Shown here piece after piece: positions 58,328 to 64,000 of a stretch of DNA of 64,000 bases. The first letter of the stretch is position 1; the number at the start of each line of letters is the position of its first letter. The translations under genes and the position numbers were made by a program. Origin of the DNA: Nocardioides dongkuii (GTDB lineage Bacteria; Actinomycetota; Actinomycetes; Propionibacteriales; Nocardioidaceae); assembly GCF_014127485.1 (NCBI RefSeq), contig NZ_CP059903.1, forward strand, positions 4,143,845-4,207,844, written 5' to 3'. Under the pieces are notes generated by a model. The model saw only the letters and a list, made by a program, of their open reading frames with translations. It was not told the DNA's origin and did not search any database.

Positions 58328-59353
58328 CTAGATCGGTCTGTCGTTCCGGTTCCGCGGGTCCATGATGTCGACGATCCGGCGCAGGTCGTCCAGGGACGCG
58401 AACTCGACGGTCACCTTGCCCTTGCTGCGGCCCAGGTCGACCTTCACCCGGGTCTCCAGGCGGTCCGAGAGCCGCTCGGCGAGGTCCGAGAGCCCGGGAG
58501 CGGTCGGCTTGGGCCGTCGTACGTTGCGCGGGGCACCGCCGTGGTCGCCGACGGCGACGATCTCCTCCAGCGCGCGCACGCTGATGCCCTCCGCGACCAC
58601 CCGCTGGGCCAGCCGGTCCTGGATCTCCGGGTCCTCGACGGCGAGCAGCGATCGGGCGTGGCCGGCCGAGAGCACGCCGGCTGCCAGCCGACGCTGCACG
58701 GCCGGGCTGAGCCGGAGCAGTCGGAGGGTGTTGCTGATCTGCGGGCGGGAGCGGCCGATCCGGCCGGCGAGCTCCTCGTGGGTGCAGCCGAAGTCCTCCA
58801 GGAGCTGGGCGTACGCTGCCGCCTCCTCCAGGGGGTTGAGATCGGAGCGGTGCAGGTTCTCCAGGAGCGCGTCCCGGAGCATGTCGGTGTCGTCGGTCTC
58901 GCGGACGATCGCCGGGATCGTCGTACGACCCGCCTGCTGCGAGGCGCGCCACCGCCGCTCCCCCATCACCAGCTCGTAGGTGTCCGCGCCCGAGCGCCGG
59001 ACCACGATCGGCTGGAGCAGCCCGATCTCGGTGATCGAGTGCACCAGCTCGGCCATCGCGTCCTCGTCGAAGACCGTGCGCGGCTGGACCCGGTTGGGCA
59101 CGATCTGGTCGATCGGCAGCTCGGCGAACCAGGCGCCCTCGACGGGCGCGAGCTCCGGCCCTGCGCCGGACCCGTCCCGCGCGGCCGCGGCACCCTGGCC
59201 GCCCGGGCGCGGGCCGTCCGGCTCGTCGGTGCCGGTGCCGGGGGCGGTCGTCCCGTCCTGGGTCGGGGGAGTCGCGGGCTGCGGGGCCGCGGTGGGGATC
59301 AGCGAGCCGAGTCCGCGCCCGAGTCCGCGACGCTGCTGGGGGCGGTTGGTCAC
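58328..59353 (-). CDS. parB: Chromosome partition protein ParB
   Basis: 341 residues. RRGLGRGLGSLIPT at the N-terminus; ParB/Srx (CTPase) domain with LPIDQIVPNRVQPRTVFDED and GERRWRASQQAGRTTIPAIV and ENLHRSDLNPLEEAAAYAQL; HTH with EELAGRIGRSRPQISNTLRL; C-terminal dimer domain. It binds parS, slides as a CTP clamp and works with ParA. GTG at 59353 overlaps the parA stop (GTGA). Confidence 0.97.
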   Translation of the reverse strand: MTNRPQQRRGLGRGLGSLIPTAAPQPATPPTQDGTTAPGTGTDEPDGPRPGGQGAAAARDGSGAGPELAPVEGAWFAELPIDQIVPNRVQPRTVFDEDAMAELVHSITEIGLLQPIVVRRSGADTYELVMGERRWRASQQAGRTTIPAIVRETDDTDMLRDALLENLHRSDLNPLEEAAAYAQLLEDFGCTHEELAGRIGRSRPQISNTLRLLRLSPAVQRRLAAGVLSAGHARSLLAVEDPEIQDRLAQRVVAEGISVRALEEIVAVGDHGGAPRNVRRPKPTAPGLSDLAERLSDRLETRVKVDLGRSKGKVTVEFASLDDLRRIVDIMDPRNRNDRPI

Positions 59354-60528
59354 GGACGGGCTCCCTTGGTGGCGATCTCGCGGGCGGCTTCGAAGTAGCT
59401 GAGCGCCCCGGGGGAGCCGGGGTCGTAGGTCATCACGGTCTGACCGTACGACGGCGCCTCCGAGACCCGCACCGAACGGGGGATCGAGGTGCGCAGCACC
59501 TGGTCGCCGAAGTGCTCGCGCACCTCGGCCGCCACACCCGCGGCGAGCCGGGTGCGGGCGTCGTACATGGTCACCAGGATCGTGGAGACCGCCAGGTCGG
59601 GGTTGAGGTGCGCGCGCACCATGTCGACGGTCTCGAGCAGCTGCCCGAGCCCCTCGAGCGCGTAGTACTCCGCCTGGATCGGGATCATCATCTCGTCGCC
59701 GGCGACCAGCGCGTTGAGCGTGAGCAGTCCCAGGGACGGCGGGCAGTCGATCAGCACGTAGTCGTAACGGTCCTCGCCGCGCGACTCGTCGCCGACCATC
59801 GGGTGGCCGTGGATCGCGCGGCGCAGCCGGTTCTCCCGCGCGACCACGCTGACCAGCTCGATCTCCGCGCCGGCGAGGTCGATGGTGGCCGGCACGACGT
59901 CCAGGCCCTCGATGTCGGGGCACGGCGTGACCACGTCGGAGAGCGAGGCGCCCTCGACCAGGAGCTCGTAGGTCGACGGCACGCCGCGGCGGTGCTCGAT
60001 GTTCAGCGCGGTCGAGGCGTTGCCCTGGGGATCGAGGTCGATGACCAGCACGTGCTGGCCAAGCTGTGCCAGGGCGGCGGCGACGTTCACGGTCGAGGTG
60101 GTCTTGCCGACGCCGCCCTTCTGGTTGGCCACCACGAAGACCCGGGTGGCCGAGGGGCGGGGGACCACGCGCCGGCCGGGCCCGCTCTGGCGCGAGCGGA
60201 CCACGTGCTCGGCGGCCCGGGCGAGCGGCGTGCTGTGGTCGGCGATGTCGGTGTCGTACGGCGCGACGTCTCCGGCGGTGCGGACCTTGAACGGCGCCGG
60301 GGGAGTGGTTTCACGTGAAACCGAGTCCTCCGAGCCGCCTGTTTCACGTGAAACGAAAGCCGGGGCGTCCTGTGGAGAAACTGCATCATCCTGTGGACGA
60401 CCAGGCTCAGCGGACCCGGTTTCGCCGGTGGATAACTCTGCCGAGGTCGTCCGGTCCTGCTCGTCCTGGGGGTCGCTCAGGTCCGTCGTGCCCGGATGCT
60501 CGTGCGCCGGTCGTGGCTCGTCGGTCAC
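59350..60528 (-). CDS. parA: Chromosome partition ATPase ParA (Soj)
   Basis: 392 residues. A low-complexity N-terminal extension of about 120 residues precedes the ATPase: deviant Walker A in NQKGGVGKTTSTVNVAAAL, then VLVIDLDPQGNAS and VLIDCPPSLGLLTLNAL. The GTG at 60528 overlaps the rsmG stop (GTGA), which fixes it. The extension carries two VSRET segments encoded by parS sites. It drives origin segregation with ParB. Confidence 0.95.
   Translation of the reverse strand: MTDEPRPAHEHPGTTDLSDPQDEQDRTTSAELSTGETGSAEPGRPQDDAVSPQDAPAFVSRETGGSEDSVSRETTPPAPFKVRTAGDVAPYDTDIADHSTPLARAAEHVVRSRQSGPGRRVVPRPSATRVFVVANQKGGVGKTTSTVNVAAALAQLGQHVLVIDLDPQGNASTALNIEHRRGVPSTYELLVEGASLSDVVTPCPDIEGLDVVPATIDLAGAEIELVSVVARENRLRRAIHGHPMVGDESRGEDRYDYVLIDCPPSLGLLTLNALVAGDEMMIPIQAEYYALEGLGQLLETVDMVRAHLNPDLAVSTILVTMYDARTRLAAGVAAEVREHFGDQVLRTSIPRSVRVSEAPSYGQTVMTYDPGSPGALSYFEAAREIATKGARP
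60308..60321. promoter_or_regulatory. parS site 1
   Basis: gtttcacgtgaaac, the perfect core of the bacterial parS consensus (TGTTTCACGTGAAACA). It lies in the parA N-terminal coding part. Confidence 0.97.
60341..60354. promoter_or_regulatory. parS site 2
   Basis: gtttcacgtgaaac, perfect core, 33 bases from site 1 and also inside parA. A tgtttcacgtgaaacg 16-mer is one base from consensus. Confidence 0.97.
60427..60435 (-). promoter_or_regulatory. Near-match DnaA box inside parA
   Basis: ggtggataa is one base from the reverse of TTATCCACA. It lies 72 bases from parS site 2 with two cctgtgga half-matches between. It may be chance. Confidence 0.25.
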
Positions 60529-61277
60529 GTGCCCTGCCTTCGGTGGGATCGTTGCTGGGACCTGCGTCGGGGTCGGGGACTCCGCCCCGCCGCCGGGTTC
60601 GGGGCAAGCGGTAAAGATACCTTCGCGGGATCCGACCAGACCACCCGGACGGCGACCGTGGTGGAGGAGAGCAGGTGCTCGCCCAGGACGATCACCTCGG
60701 GAGGCGCGGCACCGAGCCGACGCAGGGTGGGCCCGGCCGCCTCGACCTCGTCCGCAGCCGAGGATCCCTTCATTGCCACGAGGGCTCCGGTCGGCTCGAC
60801 CAGCGGCATCGACCACTCCAGCAACCGGTCGAGCGGCGCCACCGCCCGCGACGTCACGATGCCGAACCGGCGCTCGCCGTGCAGCTGGTCGGCGCGCCCG
60901 CGGACTACCTCGGCGTTGGTGAGGCCCAGCTCCTCGACGACCTCCTCCAGGAACGTCGTCCGGCGCAGCAGCGGCTCGACCATGGTCACCCGGACGTCGG
61001 GGCGGGCGATCGCCAGCACGATCCCGGGGAGCCCGGCGCCCGACCCGATGTCGCAGAGCGTCGCGTCAGCCGGGACGAGGTCCGCCAGCACGGCGCAGTT
61101 CAGCAGGTGTCGCTCCCACAGCCGGGGCGCCTCGCGGGGACCGATCAGGCCGCGGACCACGCCGTCACCGGCGAGCCGGGCGGCGTACCTCTCGGCGAGG
61201 GGGAGGCGCTGGGACGAGAACACCCTCCGGGCCACGTCGGGCGCGGAGGGTGTTTCACGTGAAACGTGGTCGGACAT
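60525..61277 (-). CDS. rsmG: 16S rRNA (guanine527-N7)-methyltransferase RsmG
   Basis: 250 residues. SAM motif LCDIGSGAGLPGIVLAIARP, then VEPLLRRTTFLEEVVEELGL and VTSRAVAPLDRLLEW. It methylates G527 in 16S rRNA; loss gives low-level streptomycin resistance in other bacteria. The N-terminal MSDHVSRETPS contains parS-encoded VSRET. ATG at 61277 shares one base with the jag stop. A basic Pro/Arg tail of about 25 residues extends past the core. Confidence 0.95.
   Translation of the reverse strand: MSDHVSRETPSAPDVARRVFSSQRLPLAERYAARLAGDGVVRGLIGPREAPRLWERHLLNCAVLADLVPADATLCDIGSGAGLPGIVLAIARPDVRVTMVEPLLRRTTFLEEVVEELGLTNAEVVRGRADQLHGERRFGIVTSRAVAPLDRLLEWSMPLVEPTGALVAMKGSSAADEVEAAGPTLRRLGAAPPEVIVLGEHLLSSTTVAVRVVWSDPAKVSLPLAPNPAAGRSPRPRRRSQQRSHRRQGT
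61252..61265. promoter_or_regulatory. parS site 3
   Basis: gtttcacgtgaaac, perfect core; tgtttcacgtgaaacg 16-mer. It spans codons 5-9 of rsmG. Confidence 0.97.
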
Positions 61278-61810
61278 CAGCTCGGGAGGATCACCACGTA
61301 GCGACGGGGCTCCACGCCCTCGGACTCCGACGACATCCCGGCGGCCGCGACGGCGTCGTGCACGACCTTGCGCTCGAAGGGCGACATCGCGCGCAGCGAC
61401 ACCGGCTCGCCTCCCACGCGGGCCTCCGCGATCTTCTCCTGGGCGAGCTGCTCCAGCTCGGCGCGGCGCTCCGCACGGAACCCGGAGATGTCCAGCATCA
61501 GGCGCGAGCGCTCGCCGGTCTCGCGGTAGACCGCCAGCCGGGTCAGCTCCTGCAGCGCGTCCAGCACCTCGCCGTGGGTGCCCACGAGCTGGGAGAGGTC
61601 GGCCCCGACGATGGAGACCGCGGCGCGGTCGCCCTCGACGTCCATGTCCAGGTCGCCGTCCAGGTCGGCGATGTCGAGCAGCTCCTCGAGGTAGTCGGCG
61701 GCGATGTCGCCCTCCTGCTCGAGCTGCTGGAGGCGAGCGTCCTCGGTCTGCGCGGCGACCGGCTCGGCCCCGGTCTCCTCGACCTCGGACTGCGTCATCT
61801 CGTCGCTCAC
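61277..61810 (-). CDS. jag: Jag/KhpB RNA-binding protein
   Basis: 177 residues. KH domain (VGADLSQLVGTHGEVLDALQ) then R3H domain (EPVSLRAMSPFERKVVHDAV). An acidic N-terminus of about 50 residues. It is the regular partner between yidC and rsmG. ATG at 61810 overlaps the yidC stop (ATGA). RNA targets unknown; in other bacteria it affects division and cell wall. Confidence 0.94.
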   Translation of the reverse strand: MSDEMTQSEVEETGAEPVAAQTEDARLQQLEQEGDIAADYLEELLDIADLDGDLDMDVEGDRAAVSIVGADLSQLVGTHGEVLDALQELTRLAVYRETGERSRLMLDISGFRAERRAELEQLAQEKIAEARVGGEPVSLRAMSPFERKVVHDAVAAAGMSSESEGVEPRRYVVILPS

Positions 61811-62877
61811 GACTTGTCTCCCTTGCTGGGCTTCGACTGCGGCTTCGGCTTCTGCTTGGGCTTCGGCTTCGGGGTCGGCCGACTGGCCGTGGACCCGCCG
61901 GGCGGACGGGGAGCCCCCTGGCGCCGCTGCTCACGGGTCTGCTTCTTCGGCTGCTGGCGTACGGCGGGGCGCGGCTTCTCCTCGACCGCGGGCACCGCCT
62001 CGTCGGCGACCGTGAGGCCCTTGCGCTCCGCCTTGGCCCGGTCCCGCTCCTCCTTGGCCTTCGCCGCCGGCGTGCCCGGGGCGGGGTTGTTGCGGATCAC
62101 GTAGAACTGCTGGCCCATCGTCCACAGGTTCGAGGTCGTCCAGTAGAGGAGGACGCCGATCGGGAACGCGACGCCACCGAGACCGAACGCGACGGGGAGG
62201 ACGTAGAGCAGCAGCTTCTGCTGCTGGGCGTACGGACCGGTGAGCGCGTCGGCCGGCATGTTCTTGCTCATCAGCTGGCGCTGGGTGGTGAACGTGGTCG
62301 CCGTCATCGCGAGCACCAGCACCAGGGCCAGCATCATGACACCCGTGTGGCCGCCGTCCGCGCGCCAGACGCCCGCACCCCAGAAGCTCTCCGCGATGGG
62401 GATCGACCCGAACAGCTGGGAGTCGCCGAACTGGCGCGCCAGCTTCTCGGTCAGCAGGCCGTGCGCGGTGCCGTTGCGGGCCGCCTGGTCGAGCAGCCGG
62501 AACAGCGCGAAGAAGATCGGCATCTGCAGCAGGATCGGCAGGCAGGACGCGAACGGGTTGGTGCCCGTGTCCTTGTAGAGCTTCATCGTCTCCTGCGCGA
62601 GACGCTCCCGGTCGTGGCCGTACTTCTTCTGCAGCTCCTTGACCTTGGGCTGGATCAGCTGCATGTTGCGGCTGGACTTGATCTGCTTGACGAACAGCGG
62701 GATCAGCAGCGCGCGGATGACGAGGGTCAGCCCGATGATCGACAGCGCCCAGGTCGAGCCGCCGGCCGGGTCCATGCCGAGCTCGGTGAGCAGCCAGTGC
62801 CACCCGAGCAGCACGGCGGAGATGGCGTAGTACAGCGGCGTCATGATGAGGCTGCCGATGTCGCTGAAGATGCCCAC
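61807..62877 (-). CDS. yidC: Membrane protein insertase YidC
   Basis: 356 residues. TIIGLTLVIR-type first helix (ALSIIGLTLVIRALLIPLFV) with the conserved Arg in the groove; KYGHDRERLAQETMKLYKDT; NPFASCLPILLQMPIFFALF; VAFPIGVLLYWTTSNLWTMG. Five helices in the usual arrangement. A basic, proline-rich C-terminal tail (KPRPAVRQQPKKQTREQRRQ) contacts the ribosome. ATG at 62877, three bases after yidD. Confidence 0.96.
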   Translation of the reverse strand: MGIFSDIGSLIMTPLYYAISAVLLGWHWLLTELGMDPAGGSTWALSIIGLTLVIRALLIPLFVKQIKSSRNMQLIQPKVKELQKKYGHDRERLAQETMKLYKDTGTNPFASCLPILLQMPIFFALFRLLDQAARNGTAHGLLTEKLARQFGDSQLFGSIPIAESFWGAGVWRADGGHTGVMMLALVLVLAMTATTFTTQRQLMSKNMPADALTGPYAQQQKLLLYVLPVAFGLGGVAFPIGVLLYWTTSNLWTMGQQFYVIRNNPAPGTPAAKAKEERDRAKAERKGLTVADEAVPAVEEKPRPAVRQQPKKQTREQRRQGAPRPPGGSTASRPTPKPKPKQKPKPQSKPSKGDKS

Positions 62878-62880
62878 CGA

Positions 62881-63147
62881 TCAGGCTCCTTGCTGGGATG
62901 AGGTGGCGGCCGCGCCGGAGCGCGGAGGACGGGATCGGGAGGGCACCGGGTCGTAGCCGCCGGCGGCCCACGGGTGACAGCGTCCCAGACGGCGTACGGC
63001 GAGCCACGAGCCGCGGAGGCTGCCGTGCTCCTGCACCGCGCCCAGCGCGTACGCCGAGCACGACGGGTGGTAGCGGCACACCTGGCCGTAGAGAGGGCTG
63101 ATCACCGCGCGGTAGGCGCGGAGCAGGGCGATCAGGACGTGCTTCAT
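62881..63147 (-). CDS. yidD: Membrane protein insertion efficiency factor YidD
   Basis: 88 residues. LLRAYRAVISPLYGQVCRYH and PSCSAYALGAVQEHGSLRGS, then RLGRCHPWAAGGYDPVP with the conserved cysteines. Small amphipathic protein at the inner membrane that helps YidC. Overlaps rnpA by four bases. Confidence 0.96.
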   Translation of the reverse strand: MKHVLIALLRAYRAVISPLYGQVCRYHPSCSAYALGAVQEHGSLRGSWLAVRRLGRCHPWAAGGYDPVPSRSRPPRSGAAATSSQQGA

Positions 63148-63476
63148 GCGAGCACCCGGTCCAGGCCGCGCGCGAGGTCGGCGCCGAGCTCGGGGTAGGT
63201 CGCACCCGCCGCCGCCGGGAGCGCGCGGACCACGAGCACAGCAGCGCCCGGGAGCGACGAGACGTGCTCCCGGGCGAGGTGACGCAGTCGGCGCTTCACG
63301 CGGTTGCGGACCACGGCGTTGCCCACGGCCTTGCTGACGACCAGCCCGACCCGGGCAGGATCGTGCCCCTCACCGAGGGCGAGGTGCACGACCAGGGTGC
63401 GCGTTCCGGCGCGCCGGCCCCGCGTCGCGGAGCGGAACGAGTCCGCACCCGTGAGGCGATGGTCCGGCGACAGCAC
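63144..63476 (-). CDS. rnpA: Ribonuclease P protein component
   Basis: 110 residues. Signature RNRVKRRLRHLAREH (RNR box), with VVHLALGEGHDPARVGLVVS before it. Binds RNase P RNA to mature the 5' end of tRNA. GTG at 63476. Confidence 0.95.
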   Translation of the reverse strand: MLSPDHRLTGADSFRSATRGRRAGTRTLVVHLALGEGHDPARVGLVVSKAVGNAVVRNRVKRRLRHLAREHVSSLPGAAVLVVRALPAAAGATYPELGADLARGLDRVLA

Positions 63477-63510
63477 GGCCGATCCCGCGTGGACGACCGG
63501 GGACCGGCCG

Positions 63511-63648
63511 TCAGACGGCCAGTTCCTTGCGTCCCTTGCGGCGACGCGAGGAGAGGATGGCGCGCCCGGCGCGGGTGCGCATGCGCAGGCGGAACCCGTG
63601 CACCTTGTGGCGACGACGGTTGTTCGGCTGGTACGTACGCTTGCTCAC
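63511..63648 (-). CDS. rpmH: 50S ribosomal protein L34
   Basis: 45 residues, standard length: SKRTYQPNNRRRHKVHGFRL then RMRTRAGRAILSSRRRKGRK. The GTG at 63648 was chosen because L34 starts with MSKRTYQPN. A GAAAGAGA site is upstream. First gene of the operon running to parB, 34 bp before rnpA. Confidence 0.97.
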   Translation of the reverse strand: MSKRTYQPNNRRRHKVHGFRLRMRTRAGRAILSSRRRKGRKELAV

Positions 63649-64000
63649 GAGCATCTCTTTCGCTGGGTGTTCAGGCCTGGTGGGACCACCGATGGATCGG
63701 CACTGCGCGTCGGCGGCGATCGACACCGGGGGACCGGCCAACGGTACGCGCTGTGATTCCACAGGGTCAAACCGACGCCGGACGGCGACGGGATCAGCCT
63801 ACGGGACCGCCCCCGAGCCTGTGGATGACGTCTTGCCGGAGCCCCGGACCGCGGGTTAGGTTCGCGGCACCGAGGTTCCCCGCCAGTCTGGGGTCCGCGC
63901 ACTGGGCGTCCCGCTCACGGCCCGGCCAGGTGTCTCCCCGCACCCGCCCTGACCTGCGGGAACACCGAGGACGACGGCCACGAGCTGCGTCTCGGAGCGG
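63649..64000. other. rpmH upstream region, probably towards dnaA
   Basis: No gene is visible in these 352 bases. It contains one near DnaA box (tgtggatga, 63820-63828, one mismatch) and cctgtgga-type half-matches. In actinobacteria rpmH and dnaA are divergent here, so this holds the rpmH promoter and may run into the dnaA leader; dnaA itself is outside. Confidence 0.6.

Noticed and set aside
57970..58331. Short frames (83 and 70 codons) with a shared sequence
   Set aside because: They are made by the 149-bp repeat, whose period is not a multiple of three. No ribosome site or homology.
60308..60354. Terminator hairpin
   Set aside because: The palindromes are perfect parS cores inside coding sequence and are better explained as ParB sites.
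63649..64000. Complete oriC
   Set aside because: Only one near DnaA box is visible. A cluster of boxes and dnaA would be needed; they may lie beyond the edge.
1..64000. tRNA genes or insertion sequences
   Set aside because: I saw no cloverleaf-like sequence with CCA context and no transposase-like frame.

Overview
The window is very GC-rich DNA from an actinobacterium, and I infer a Nocardioides-like member of the Propionibacteriales. The evidence is frequent GTG and TTG starts, genes linked to mycothiol or F420 (DinB/MDMPI folds, an F420-type LLM oxidoreductase), an inositol-phosphate synthase, and gene order. From 17.9 kb to the right edge the order follows the well-known actinobacterial arm that runs into the chromosomal origin: dnaB, MATE, rplI-rpsR-ssb-rpsF, ponA-type PBP, padR, ino1, cca, DUF6049, murJ, sigM, trxB-trxA, parB-parA-rsmG-jag-yidC-yidD-rnpA-rpmH. 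dnaA should lie just beyond base 64000. No tRNA, rRNA, CRISPR array, insertion sequence or prophage was recognised.

Layout. 1-17.9 kb is a mixed accessory region. It holds an M3 peptidase (cut by the edge), an ECF42 sigma factor with its DGPF/YCII partner, DUF427, an MFS exporter, a coiled-coil protein built on a 14-residue tandem repeat, a DinB protein, an F420-type oxidoreductase, a DUF429-RelA/SpoT fusion, pseudouridine catabolism (psuK-psuG), a DoxX-like protein, an MMPL transporter with a NarL-type two-component pair, and an MDMPI-like protein. 17.9-24.2 kb carries dnaB, a MATE transporter, a secreted protein and the S6-SSB-S18-L9 operon. 24.4-26.0 kb is a small kinase overlapping endonuclease IV. 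26.1-31.6 kb is a five-gene minus-strand cassette: ECF sigma factor, unknown partner, cytoplasmic subtilisin, TPR-CHAT protease and a small protein. It is the best candidate for an undescribed system.

31.7-39.5 kb is cell envelope and inositol: a FemX-like transferase next to an alanine-racemase-like protein, a GT87 mannosyltransferase-like protein, a bifunctional PBP, a PadR regulator and ino1. 39.7-44.4 kb has a lipoprotein hydrolase, an SRPBCC protein, a propeller protein with helical ends, and a lipoprotein. 44.4-57.8 kb has cca, DUF6049, murJ, a membrane pseudokinase, sigM and its probable anti-sigma factor, thioredoxin reductase and thioredoxin, a GNAT, an aminotransferase and PlsC. 57.8-58.3 kb is a non-coding block of three 149-bp tandem repeats.

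58.3-63.6 kb is the origin-side cluster. The genes from rnpA to parB are packed with start/stop overlaps or gaps of a few bases, with rpmH 34 bp upstream. Three perfect parS sites lie inside the coding sequence of parA and rsmG, where each encodes VSRET. Together these genes serve segregation (ParAB-parS), membrane protein insertion (YidC, YidD, Jag), RNA processing (RnpA, RsmG) and translation (L34).
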